From Lachnospiraceae bacterium (GTDB lineage: Bacteria > Bacillota > Clostridia > Lachnospirales > Lachnospiraceae), in NCBI GenBank assembly GCA_024693135.1, contig JAILLN010000049.1, positions 1 through 64,000 of the forward strand: a DNA stretch of 64,000 nucleotides. Reading direction: 5' to 3'. Below the pieces are notes generated by a model that saw nothing but the letters and a program-made list of their open reading frames with translations, was not told the DNA's origin and did no database searches. Positions 52,991 to 61,605 of the stretch are shown here, piece by piece; position 1 is the first letter of the stretch, and every line of letters starts with the position of its first letter. A program made the position numbers and the translations under genes.

Positions 52991-53650
52991 TTACAACAAG
53001 CTTAGATCCTGTATCCTGTTATCCTTCTCCTTTTTTGGCATCCACTCAAGCTGTCTTTTAATGGTGAGAGGCTCATATAACTCCTTCTCATGGTTCCGGA
53101 TCATAGCTTCATCCACTTTGGAATAATCAACCTTCATAAGCTCCTTTATCATTTCCTCTGAGAAGCGGTATTTCAACACTCTTGCTGGTACTCCTCCAAC
53201 TATGGCATACGGCGGTACATCACGAGCCACCACTGTCCCTGCCGCAATAACAGCTCCTTGTCCAATGTGTACACCAGAAAGAATCATTGCCCTTTCCCCT
53301 ATCCAGACGTCATCTTCAACCACTATGTCTCCTTTAGATATTGCTTCATAACCCTTCTGATTCAAAACATATGTACGAAAAGGAAAAGTGGATATCCGGT
53401 CAACTGGATGATCCGCAGACAGTATAAATACTACACCCTCTGCTATAGAGCAATAGTTCCCGATTCTAAGAGTACTGTTCTTTCCATAGGTTAACACATC
53501 CAGCTTTCCATAAGTTTCTTTTCCCACTTCTACGCAATCCATTTCAAATCGTCTTTGTGGCACCGTGTGGTTATGCTTATTCCTTTCCCTCCACTCTTGC
53601 CACCATTTTCGATTCTCGATTCTTGCCCTAACTCTTTCAACCAGCCTCAT
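52991..53650 (-). CDS. CatB/XAT-type hexapeptide acetyltransferase
   Basis: A 219-aa left-handed beta-helix enzyme: [33 protein letters not shown] carries the catalytic His in [59 protein letters not shown] is the closing helix typical of xenobiotic/sugar O-acetyltransferases. It would O-acetylate the glycan. It overlaps the WbsX-like gene by 4 bp. Confidence 0.88.
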   Translation of the reverse strand: MRLVERVRARIENRKWWQEWRERNKHNHTVPQRRFEMDCVEVGKETYGKLDVLTYGKNSTLRIGNYCSIAEGVVFILSADHPVDRISTFPFRTYVLNQKGYEAISKGDIVVEDDVWIGERAMILSGVHIGQGAVIAAGTVVARDVPPYAIVGGVPARVLKYRFSEEMIKELMKVDYSKVDEAMIRNHEKELYEPLTIKRQLEWMPKKEKDNRIQDLSLL

Positions 53651-54783
53651 TCAGCCCCCATTGCATTCTTTACTGCCATAAGATAAGCATAGCCATCTAT
53701 CTGACTTGGCTCCAATACTGCAGTTTCCCCCCACTCATTCCACGCATTGATATATATAAATTCGTTTCCTACCCTGATAGATTTATTTATCAATTTTTGC
53801 AAAGTTCGTTCAAACAATGCTGGAGAAGCATGACAGTAGACCATCCCCTTCTCCTGCTTTCGCGGAGTATCGTCATATCCCGGACAAATCCCATAAAAAA
53901 CTTTCTTTCCTTCTTTCTTTTCCCGATCGGTCAGGATTAGATGGTACACTCTTCTGATATCCCGTTTTCCATCAAATATTGAGAGATGAAAAGCTTTGTT
54001 GACAACATGAATTATCTTACGTTTCCACCAAATAAAAATCTTAAAATACACCTTGTTTCTGGGTTCTCCAATAGCATGGTTCGGCTCAAAATTATAATAA
54101 GCGTCAATCGCTGGATTTTCTTCCTCTACACGACCATAATTATTACATGCTACGATATAAATACCCTTAAATCCAACCGCCTTTGCCATAGAATCCCAAC
54201 ATGCTACCATCTCTTTCAGGCAGGGTATCTTACTAGCTGTATAAATATGGAATACCGGCCTATTATCACGTTTTATATATCTAGGGTCAAGAAAACATTT
54301 TTCCATATCCTTAAAATGTTTTTTCCAGACCTCTTCGTTTCCATATTCCTGTGGCATTAATACGGTTTCCTCCGTTCCGTACCAGCCTTTCGTCCACTGC
54401 TTACTATCCCAGCACAAAGAAAAATGAATATCTATCTCTGGATGAGATAAAAGAATATCCACCGGAGTGTCTAATAGTTTCTTTCCGTCAAACCAATAAT
54501 GATAAATGCAAAAACCATATATCCCATATTTCTTTGCAAGTTCAGCCTGCCATCGTATCACATCCCCATCCTGTCCCGATAAGTCATAATAATTATCATT
54601 CATCGGAGTTTTGGGTTGAATATGTCCGCGAAACAGTGATTTTGCATTTTTTGCAGCAACCCAGTCTGTGTATCCTTCTCCCCACCATTCATCATTATAA
54701 GTTGTCCGGTAAAATTGTGGAAGATACATTGCCAAAATCTTTATGTTCTTATCATCTGTTTTTACCTGAATTTTCTGAACCAT
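53647..54783 (-). CDS. WbsX-like glycosyltransferase (GH99-like fold)
   Basis: A 378-aa protein: [27 protein letters not shown] is the hallmark of the Glyco_tran_WbsX family, followed by [36 protein letters not shown] and [18 protein letters not shown] (catalytic-type WNEWGE). Members are found in O-antigen and rhamnan loci; chemistry is uncertain (transferase or endo-acting glycosidase). It is translationally coupled to the acetyltransferase downstream. Confidence 0.85.
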   Translation of the reverse strand: MVQKIQVKTDDKNIKILAMYLPQFYRTTYNDEWWGEGYTDWVAAKNAKSLFRGHIQPKTPMNDNYYDLSGQDGDVIRWQAELAKKYGIYGFCIYHYWFDGKKLLDTPVDILLSHPEIDIHFSLCWDSKQWTKGWYGTEETVLMPQEYGNEEVWKKHFKDMEKCFLDPRYIKRDNRPVFHIYTASKIPCLKEMVACWDSMAKAVGFKGIYIVACNNYGRVEEENPAIDAYYNFEPNHAIGEPRNKVYFKIFIWWKRKIIHVVNKAFHLSIFDGKRDIRRVYHLILTDREKKEGKKVFYGICPGYDDTPRKQEKGMVYCHASPALFERTLQKLINKSIRVGNEFIYINAWNEWGETAVLEPSQIDGYAYLMAVKNAMGAE

Positions 54784-55059
54784 TACACTAAACTCTGCCT
54801 TTGATCCTTAAATTAAGCTCCGTGATAACCTTATCGAGGTTCTTCGTCTTTAATCTAGATGCTTAAGCATATACTCATCACGAGCGCTTATGTTATCACA
54901 AGAGCGTATATGCCACCAAACATTTTCTTTATCTAGATCTTCAGCAGTTCCTTCTTGTTCTTTCCTGATTTAGAGTGTCTCTTTTCTGCTATGTCAGAAG
55001 ATATGGTGTCACTGTCATCGTTGGAGCTATCTACCTTGAGATACGTTTCAGGAGAGAAA
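54784..55059 (-). pseudogene. degenerate coding remnants
   Basis: On the minus strand the stretch still reads in pieces: NDDSDTISSDIAEKRHSKSG...KKELLKI-stop (about 55050-54945), and in another frame DKENVWWHIRSCDNISARDE...LKHLD-stop (ending about 54862). Codon-like composition, a shift of frame between the two and no start codon suggest the tail of a lost gene. Family not recognised. Confidence 0.35.
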
Positions 55060-55968
55060 TCATTTCCAATAACATCTTCCTTCTATTTTATCCGCTCCTT
55101 CTGGGCGTTCGTCTTCACGCGGATACACCCAATACTCATTTTTTTATTTATTTGATTATTATATTATTATCCCATCTTCTTCCGCTTATACCAAATAGCA
55201 GCTGAAGATCACCGCCCATATGTATGGCTACTTTGCCGACTTTCTTGATCATGCTTCCAAGCGGTAGACTGTAAGCCCCTGCGCCGATCAATGCTACATC
55301 AAACTCCTTATCCATTGCCTGTTCAAACATATAGCTCAAGCTCTGTTCCCAAGAATCCAGCCCCTCCGGGTGCATACCCCTCACACTTTGAACTGCTTTG
55401 ATTGTGGATAATTGAAACCTCGGTATCTTTTCATATCCTTTCCATACCTTCTCAAATACACTATGCTGTGCAATGATAGATTTTTCAAACGGTGATATGA
55501 CCAGGACCTTTTTTCCATTCAATGCCTGAATCCAGGATTTTACCCCTAGATCCGCACCAATCCATTGAACAAATTTTAATCCCGCTCCGCCATATTTCTT
55601 CACAAAATGATACTGCTTTTTGCTGTTCCAATCTGTAAGAAAATCAGCATTCGATATGGCATCGCACATAAACTCAACAACTCAACATATCTATCCTCGT
55701 TTTCTCTCTCCAAGGGATAAAAGCCAGCATTAGACTGAAGCAAAATAAAAGCATCATTTCTTTTAGCCTCATACCCATATTTAACCACTCTCATCGCATA
55801 TGCTTCACCATCACCTATTTTTCCTGCAAGACAAGGCAACTTATTTTCAATTTTATATGATAAATCTTCATAGAAATCATACTAATCCATCACGACAACC
55901 GGATTCACCTTGCTTTCAATCCAATATACACATTCCCTCATCATAGAGAGATATTCCCGGGCTTTCAT
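55060..55968 (-). pseudogene. GT-D-fold glycosyltransferase, inactivated by a stop and frameshifts
   Basis: Starting at ATG 55968 (overlapping the preceding stop by one base), the frame reads MKAREYLSMMRECVYW and meets TAG after VVVMD near 55884. It then continues YDFYEDLSYKIENKLPCLAGKIGDGEAYAMRVV, with the family GDGE motif, and NAGFYPLERENEDRYVELLSL. A frameshift near 55670 leads to GKKVLVISPFEKSIIAQHSVFE, FDVALIGAGAYSLPLGSMIKKVGKVAIHMGGDLQLLFGISGRRWDN. A further stop and frameshift near 55147 precede the expected end EYWVYPREDERPEGADKIEG. The order is that of the GlyD/DUF1792 GT-D family. Three independent lesions make it a pseudogene. Confidence 0.85.
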
Positions 55969-56831
55969 CAAAATACCATCCTCATCATTTTTTTACCATA
56001 TGATTTTATAATGAAAGCAATCTCATAAGACAACAAAACCCATTTCGGCATTAATTCGCTAAAAAATCTAGTTTTATTAATCATTTGTCCTTTCCATTTC
56101 TTATTCAAATCCAACAATTTTTCATTGTTGGTAGTAAGTAAATAAACGTAACATATGCCTCGGATATTAAGGTCATGTTGCTCCTCATCCAGCCCAAAGA
56201 TATAAAAGCCAGTGTCTTTTACCCTCTCAAATTGAACTATATCATAATCTGATTTGACAGGATAGAAATAAAACACGCCATCATAGTCTGCAAACATTCT
56301 ACTTATATCCATCCAAATACTCTTTTCCCTATTATTAATGTTTTGTTCAATCAATGGTCCATTTTCCACATCCTTTATGTAAAACTGAGTGCTAAGACTA
56401 AATATTCTTTCAGCTCCTATTGAGCAGCCCACCAAAGTAGCCATATAGCCACCAGCAGAATTTCCACATGTAGTAACCACATAGCCCTTCGTTAATTGTT
56501 TTATGAACTCAACTACTTTTTCAACCGAATCATATTTTGAATTGATGCCATTTACATACCACTGTTTCCATATATCCCGTACCAGAATAATAACACTGTA
56601 GTATTCTCTTATTCTTTTTGACTTGGATATATTAACCCACTCATATCTGTCATTTTGTATAATTTGTTTCCTGAATTCGTCTTCCGTGTTTGGATAATAT
56701 ATGCCATTGCCGCTAAAAAAGACAATTGCTTTATGGGATTTTGATCCTGTATAGATAACCTTATAATTATCTTGGTTATAAACCATTTTTACTATTTCAT
56801 TATCGGTCCATGGAAACATTCCTACATCCAT
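55968..56831 (-). CDS. alpha/beta-hydrolase-like protein of the glycan locus
   Basis: A 287-aa protein not assigned to a named family. VVTTCGNSAGGYMATLVGCSIGAERIFSLSTQFYI holds a G-N-S-A-G-G nucleophile elbow, as in alpha/beta hydrolases; KAIVFFSGNG near residue 35 would form the oxyanion strand, and DEEQHD in the last third could supply the histidine. It may deacetylate or otherwise edit the polymer. The gene abuts the GT-D pseudogene (TGATG overlap) and is AT-rich. Function unproven. Confidence 0.6.
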   Translation of the reverse strand: MDVGMFPWTDNEIVKMVYNQDNYKVIYTGSKSHKAIVFFSGNGIYYPNTEDEFRKQIIQNDRYEWVNISKSKRIREYYSVIILVRDIWKQWYVNGINSKYDSVEKVVEFIKQLTKGYVVTTCGNSAGGYMATLVGCSIGAERIFSLSTQFYIKDVENGPLIEQNINNREKSIWMDISRMFADYDGVFYFYPVKSDYDIVQFERVKDTGFYIFGLDEEQHDLNIRGICYVYLLTTNNEKLLDLNKKWKGQMINKTRFFSELMPKWVLLSYEIAFIIKSYGKKMMRMVF

Positions 56832-56933
56832 CCTAACTTTTTATTTTTCAGTCAAAACTATACGGATCAGGAAAACAATCTCACAACAAACCTATAGTCC
56901 CGTCATTGCTTTGATCATTCAACTGATTTCCAT

Positions 56934-58115
56934 CTATCTTTGTTTTTTCACCCGATCGAATAAATACTTCTTCAGCTTATATGCTAACACTTTGCAGCTT
57001 TGACGAGTTGAAGTCATTAGCTTAAAATTATACTCCATCCATTGTAACTCATGCTCGGTGTCTGATTTTTTGTGTCCCATTTTTACTTCACTGATTTTAT
57101 ATAGAGAGAAAAAATCACCCTGAACATTATAAATAATGTTGTTTTCCAAAGGTCTGAGAGCAAGTCCGTATGTTTTTACAGATTCGGCATCAAATTCATT
57201 CGATGACAGTATAAAATCATAGCCGGAATAATCCTTTTTGTTGCCGTACAGATCAACCAATACTCTTCGTCCATCACATATCACGTTCTCTAATTCTACA
57301 TTTTCAAAAAAAGCATCATATTTAACTGTATCCTGCTCTGATAAATCCGGTAATATCATATCGCTTTTCTCATTGTTCCGGAAAGGAATCTGATAATTTG
57401 TGCAGATCAGCTCTCTATTGTGCTCGCCCATCTCCATATAATTGGTTGTCAAGGCTTCATATGGATAAACAAACCATTTATCATTCAGAATGCAATATGC
57501 GATGTGATATTTCAACCATGATGATTCACTCCATCCCAATACGTCATCCGGAATCAATTCGGCTCTTTCTGGCGGCCATTCCTGATGTTCATCATACCAG
57601 GCTATAAAATCATTCCACTGATCGCGAAGCCATATCTGACCCCAGGATTGAGCGTATTGCATAAAGAACACATCATATCTAGAATATAGTGGATGAAAAA
57701 AACAGCCCGTACCCGGATTTATATGGTGAGAGTACAACGAGATCCCACCAATATTTCTGTCGCATCTATATTTTGAAACTGCCTGTGCTGCAAAGGAATA
57801 AAAATATTTAGACGGTAAAATATCATCTTCAAACACAGCTATTGCAGACAAATCATACTGATTTAGGTAATTACCGCATTTTAAGACATGCTTTCTAAGT
57901 CCCAGATTCTGCTCAGCATATTCAACATATTTCTCACCATGGCTCCAGCGATAATTGCGTGCGACATCTAACACACTTTCTGTTCCTGAACAGTCCACAC
58001 TGATGATCAAAGTAACGGTATCTCCATAATACTCTGCCTGATCAAGAGCATCCAATAACCGTACTGTACTTATTACTCTGTTATAGGCTATAACAACAAT
58101 TCCAAAGTTCTTCAT
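56934..58115 (-). CDS. GT-A glycosyltransferase (GT2/GT13-like)
   Basis: A 393-aa protein: MKNFGIVVIAYNRVISTVRLLDALDQ, TLIISVDCSGTESVLDVARNY, EQNLGLRKHVLKCGNYLNQYDLSAIAVFEDDILPSKYFYSFAAQAV. The FEDD acids are the metal site, and GQIWLRDQWNDFIAWYDEHQ fits the acceptor side. The arrangement is like GT13 GlcNAc-transferase-related bacterial enzymes. Its start overlaps the acetyltransferase stop by 4 bp. Confidence 0.82.
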   Translation of the reverse strand: MKNFGIVVIAYNRVISTVRLLDALDQAEYYGDTVTLIISVDCSGTESVLDVARNYRWSHGEKYVEYAEQNLGLRKHVLKCGNYLNQYDLSAIAVFEDDILPSKYFYSFAAQAVSKYRCDRNIGGISLYSHHINPGTGCFFHPLYSRYDVFFMQYAQSWGQIWLRDQWNDFIAWYDEHQEWPPERAELIPDDVLGWSESSWLKYHIAYCILNDKWFVYPYEALTTNYMEMGEHNRELICTNYQIPFRNNEKSDMILPDLSEQDTVKYDAFFENVELENVICDGRRVLVDLYGNKKDYSGYDFILSSNEFDAESVKTYGLALRPLENNIIYNVQGDFFSLYKISEVKMGHKKSDTEHELQWMEYNFKLMTSTRQSCKVLAYKLKKYLFDRVKKQR

Positions 58116-58819
58116 GATTCATTGGCTATCTGGTTCAATAATTCCTCAACGCTTTCAAAAGAATCTGCATGTTTTCGGATCCATCCGATATCCCTATCCC
58201 ACCATTTTGCATCCAATAATTCATTGATCTTGTCTTCCGAATATCTTTTGTCGATCATCTTTGCCGGTACTCCCCCAACAATATTATAAGGTTCTACATC
58301 TTTTGTCACCACTGCACCAGCAGCTATCACAGCACCATCCCCAATAGTTACTCCCTGCATGATAACAGAATGGCTCCCAATCCAACAATCGCTTCCGATC
58401 CGTACACAGAAATGCTTATCATCATCTACCCATTTGTATTCCGCATATTTCTGCTTTTTTACATATGTAAAACCAGCCTGTTTTCTCAAGGAATAAAAAG
58501 CAGGGTGTACTGTTGCAAACTCATGTGTGGGATGTTTTCCGATCACAATCTTAACTGAATCTCCAATACAGCTGAATCTTCCAATATGCGTATTCACTAT
58601 TTCTGAATGCGCGGAGATGTATGTACCCCAGCCAATTGTAGAATTCAAAACTGTCACATGATCCGATAAGCGGTTTCCACCTTCAAACACACAATTATTT
58701 GAAATCAGATCCTCTTTGCCAAAAATAACCTTATTATGGTTTTTTTTCTCTTTGATATGCTCTTTTAACCTAACAAATACTCTGTTCATTTCCTCATTAT
58801 TTATAATCAAGCCTGCCAT
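58112..58819 (-). CDS. hexapeptide sugar O-acetyltransferase
   Basis: A 235-aa left-handed beta-helix protein. TIGWGTYISAHSEIVNTHIGRFSCIGDSVKIVIGKHPTHEFATVHPAFYSL carries the CatB-type catalytic His (KHPTH). IGSDCWIGSHSVIMQGVTIGDGAVIAAGAVVTKDVEPYNIVGGVPAKMIDKRY completes the coil. First gene of the long minus-strand glycan operon; the region upstream (58820-58958) must hold divergent promoters. Confidence 0.87.
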   Translation of the reverse strand: MAGLIINNEEMNRVFVRLKEHIKEKKNHNKVIFGKEDLISNNCVFEGGNRLSDHVTVLNSTIGWGTYISAHSEIVNTHIGRFSCIGDSVKIVIGKHPTHEFATVHPAFYSLRKQAGFTYVKKQKYAEYKWVDDDKHFCVRIGSDCWIGSHSVIMQGVTIGDGAVIAAGAVVTKDVEPYNIVGGVPAKMIDKRYSEDKINELLDAKWWDRDIGWIRKHADSFESVEELLNQIANES

Positions 58820-58958
58820 TTACTATATTGAACATTGATTTCCCTGAAAAACATCCCAAATTCTGCATTGCCATGTTTCTTCTTAGTAATCAACAATTTG
58901 CCAATGATTTAGATAGTTCCATTTTAATTATCTTCTCCGCTATGATACAATAAAACCT
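58820..58958. promoter_or_regulatory. divergent promoter region; TATGAT -10 for the plus-strand GT2 gene
   Basis: TATGAT at 58941-58946 on the plus strand would start transcription near 58953, only about six bases before ATG 58959, so the GT2 message may be nearly leaderless; no ribosome site precedes that ATG. The minus-strand promoter for the glycan operon should lie in the same 139 bp, but no clear hexamers were chosen. Confidence 0.45.
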
Positions 58959-59807
58959 ATGAAAAATACTGATTTATCCATCACCATCATCATGACCTGC
59001 TACAATCGCAGAGAGAAGACCCTGGCCTGTCTTACATCCATTGACGATCCTTCGCTGGATCTGCGCTATATCGTGACAGATGATGCCAGCACAGACGGAA
59101 CAGCGGATGCAGTGCGTTCCTTTGCCTCATCCCATGGAAGGAGCCTGAGCCTGATCGAAGGCAGCGGATCCCTATTCTGGGCAGGAGGAATGCGGCTTGG
59201 AATGGAGATGTATCTTGATCCTGTCTCCGGCTTTTCGCCATCCGACTATGTGGTTCTGGTGAATGATGATGTCGTATTTGAGCCAGGGGCTCTGGCATAT
59301 ATGATCGATTACAGTCGGGCTCACGCGGATGCTGTGGTTGCCGGCGTGACCTCCAAAAGCTCGGGAGGCATATCCTATGGGGGTTCTGTCAGCATCAAAG
59401 GCAGGCCGAAATTTACGAAGATCCCTCTTTCCCAGTCATCCTCCACACCCTGTGATGTCTTCAACTGCAATTGTACCCTTTTCCCGGATGCCGTTTTCCA
59501 CAAGCTGGGAGCCTTTGATCCCTACTATACCCATGCAATGGCAGATTATGACTACGCCCTGGCACTGAAGCGTCTGGGTATTCCTGCTTTCCAGACTGAC
59601 CGGCCCATCGGCTCCTGTGATGACAATCCCACTGCAGGCACTTGGCAGGATACATCCCTGCCCCGGCGGGAAAGGATCCGGCTGAAAAAATCACCCAAAG
59701 GTCTGCCCGCTGATGAATACTGGCACTTTCTCCGTAAAAACTTCGGCCTCATGCCTGCCCTCTGGCACTCCTTCACGCCCTATCTCAGAATTCTTCTGAA
59801 GCGTTGA
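58959..59807 (+). CDS. GT2-family glycosyltransferase
   Basis: A 282-aa rhamnosyltransferase-like GT2 enzyme: LSITIIMTCYNRREKTLACLTSI, YIVTDDASTDGTADAVRSF, SLFWAGGMRLGMEMYL, YVVLVNDDVVFEPGALAYMI (NDD metal site), CDVFNCNCTLFPDAVFHKLGAFDPYYTHAMADYDYALALKRLGIP. All motifs of the wbbL-like group are present. It is alone on the plus strand, opposite the big operon, and clearly GC-richer than the genes to its left, so it belongs to a different segment. Confidence 0.88.
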   Translation: MKNTDLSITIIMTCYNRREKTLACLTSIDDPSLDLRYIVTDDASTDGTADAVRSFASSHGRSLSLIEGSGSLFWAGGMRLGMEMYLDPVSGFSPSDYVVLVNDDVVFEPGALAYMIDYSRAHADAVVAGVTSKSSGGISYGGSVSIKGRPKFTKIPLSQSSSTPCDVFNCNCTLFPDAVFHKLGAFDPYYTHAMADYDYALALKRLGIPAFQTDRPIGSCDDNPTAGTWQDTSLPRRERIRLKKSPKGLPADEYWHFLRKNFGLMPALWHSFTPYLRILLKR

Positions 59808-59868
59808 CCTCTCTAGTTTCCCGGCTCCCACAATCCTTTATATCTTTCAAACTCCCTGTCCCATTCCT

Positions 59869-60930
59869 CTAGCTATGCCACAATCCTTCCTCCATCTCGC
59901 CCCGGACGAACACATCAAACCGGGGCAGGGTATACCGGATCTTCCCGCGCTGGGACGCATCAATGAGGCCTTTGTCCCGGAGCCTGACCCGGTATTGGGA
60001 AAATTCGTTTTTCTTTTTGCCCGCCAGCTCCAGAAGCTCCGACACGGACATGGCCTCCTTCCGTACGATGAAGGACATGTACCACCGGTCTGTTTCCGAG
60101 AGCTCTGACCAGATTTTCTTATATACGTAATGACTGAGTGCCTGATCGAAACGTGCAAGCACCTCAGCATTCATCTCATGATCCGGATCCTCCCAGAGAT
60201 ACTTCCCCAAAGCCTGGTACGCAAAGGGATATCCTTTCGTCATGACCGCCATTTCCATGGCCCTGTCCTGATCCGTGCCAAAAAGCATCCGGTATCTCTC
60301 GGCGATCAGGGTCAGGTTAAGCGGCTCCATTTCATATTTAGGCGCACGGTACAGGAAAGTCAGATCCTTCTCATTCTCCAGCTCGTGGACATTTTCATAC
60401 AGGCCTGCCATGATCGTGCAGATTGGCAGATCTTCACGGATCAGGATCTGAAAGCTGCTTGCAAATTCCTTCATATACTGGCTGTTTGACACTTCATCTA
60501 CCGTCACAAGCAGGCGCTTTTTCTTCTTCCGGATCTCTTTCAGCATTTTCTCAAGCGCGGATTCGATATCCGATATCGGCGGTTTAGCCTCCAGATTGAC
60601 CCCAATGCCAAATTTTGACAGGTTCAGGGATCGATCCACAAATTCCGTCATAAATCCCCCGCTGTCGTACAGCTTAGAGGCAAGCCCCTGCAGCATGTCT
60701 CTTGTCGGATTCAGCCTCACGATGATCCATTTTTCGTTTTCTTCAATCCGTCTTTCTATCTCCGTCATCGTGACTGTCTTCCCGGTCCCCCTCACGCCAG
60801 TAAGCATGAAGCATGGATTCTGGATCTGCTGTGCGGTAAGGTCCAGCAGGATCTCCTCCACGATCAGATCCCTGCTGATAAACTGCCGGGGAATCTTTCT
60901 AAAGCCGATTGCAAACGGATTTTGTTCCAC
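59869..60930 (-). CDS. STAND/AAA-type ATPase with winged-helix tail
   Basis: A 353-aa ATPase: NPFAIGFRKIPRQFISRDLIVEEILLDL, Walker A GVRGTGKTVTM, Walker B RLLVTVDEVSN, then a helical part and a C-terminal winged-helix-like region (DRWYMSFIVRKEAMSVSELLELAGKKKNEFSQYRVRLRDKGLIDAS...IRYTLPRFDVFVRG). GTG 60930 is preferred because GGAG lies nine bases upstream; a TTG at 60945 is also in frame. It resembles stand-alone ATPases of accessory regions, possibly sensors or defence proteins; function unknown. Just upstream lies a phased TATATAC array that probably controls it. Confidence 0.75.
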   Translation of the reverse strand: MEQNPFAIGFRKIPRQFISRDLIVEEILLDLTAQQIQNPCFMLTGVRGTGKTVTMTEIERRIEENEKWIIVRLNPTRDMLQGLASKLYDSGGFMTEFVDRSLNLSKFGIGVNLEAKPPISDIESALEKMLKEIRKKKKRLLVTVDEVSNSQYMKEFASSFQILIREDLPICTIMAGLYENVHELENEKDLTFLYRAPKYEMEPLNLTLIAERYRMLFGTDQDRAMEMAVMTKGYPFAYQALGKYLWEDPDHEMNAEVLARFDQALSHYVYKKIWSELSETDRWYMSFIVRKEAMSVSELLELAGKKKNEFSQYRVRLRDKGLIDASQRGKIRYTLPRFDVFVRGEMEEGLWHS

Positions 60931-60933
60931 CTT

Positions 60934-61018
60934 TATATACTCCAAAATGTGATATATACTGCTATATACTTCTATATACTCTATTTTTAATTATATACTT
61001 TTATATACTTTTATATAC
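60934..61018 (-). repeat. TATATAC array at 10-bp period before the STAND-like gene
   Basis: Seven copies of TATATAC (plus-strand reading) start at 60934, 60953, 60963, 60973, 60992, 61002 and 61012. Within the two triplets the spacing is exactly 10 bp, one helical turn, so all copies in a triplet face the same side of the DNA. The array spans the promoter and start region of the ATPase gene and reaches nearly to the ketoisomerase stop. It is a likely operator for an autoregulator. Confidence 0.75.
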
Positions 61019-61029
61019 TTTAATCCAAA

Positions 61030-61458
61030 TCACCCGGAGCTCTTCCCGTCCCTCTCCTCTCCACTGACGATCCTCCGGTATTCCTCGAAGTCCCGGATGT
61101 ATTCCTCTCCGTCGTAGTGGGTGCTGGCCATGACGAGGAGGATGGAGTCCGGAGAGAAGTCGTACATTTCCTTCCAGACCATCCGGGGCAGGTAAAGGCC
61201 CTCCATGGGCTTGTCCAGGGATACCACTTCCTTCCGCTCCCCGTCCGTGACCATGACCTTGGAGGAGCCGGCCACGTTGACCAGCACGAATTCGGAGCGG
61301 AGGTTGGCATGCTTCCCCCGGACCACGGTATCGTCGGAGCCGTAGATGTAAAACACGCGCTGGATCGCAAAGGGGATGGCGGATTCTCCCTCGATCACCA
61401 CCAGCTTTCCCCTCTCATCCCCCAGGTCTGCAAACTGCAGCCGCCTGTACATCTCCAT
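61030..61458 (-). CDS. sugar 3,4-ketoisomerase, FdtA/QdtA/WxcM-like
   Basis: A 142-aa cupin: LQFADLGDERGKLVVIEGESAIPFAIQRVFYIYGSDDTVVRGKHANLRSEFVLVNVAGSSKVMVTDGER is the standard sequence of dTDP-4-keto-6-deoxyglucose 3,4-ketoisomerases, with RGKHAN holding the catalytic His pair region, and LPRMVWKEMYDFSPDSILLVMASTHYDGEEYIRDF the closing motif. It would feed a 3-amino sugar such as Fuc3NAc or Qui3NAc. ATG 61458 follows GGAGG by six bases; the longer frame to 61521 is not needed. The partner aminotransferase is not in the window. Confidence 0.9.
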   Translation of the reverse strand: MEMYRRLQFADLGDERGKLVVIEGESAIPFAIQRVFYIYGSDDTVVRGKHANLRSEFVLVNVAGSSKVMVTDGERKEVVSLDKPMEGLYLPRMVWKEMYDFSPDSILLVMASTHYDGEEYIRDFEEYRRIVSGEERDGKSSG

Positions 61459-61605
61459 CTGAAACCTCCTAAATAACCGGGGATGCCCCCACTTGCTCAT
61501 TCTGAAAACTGCTCTGCTCACACCGGATTGTCTTTTCGGCTGTCATAAATTCCAACTTATACAGCCTTTTCTATCAATGATCGCAGCTTCTCTTCCCTGT
61601 ATCCT

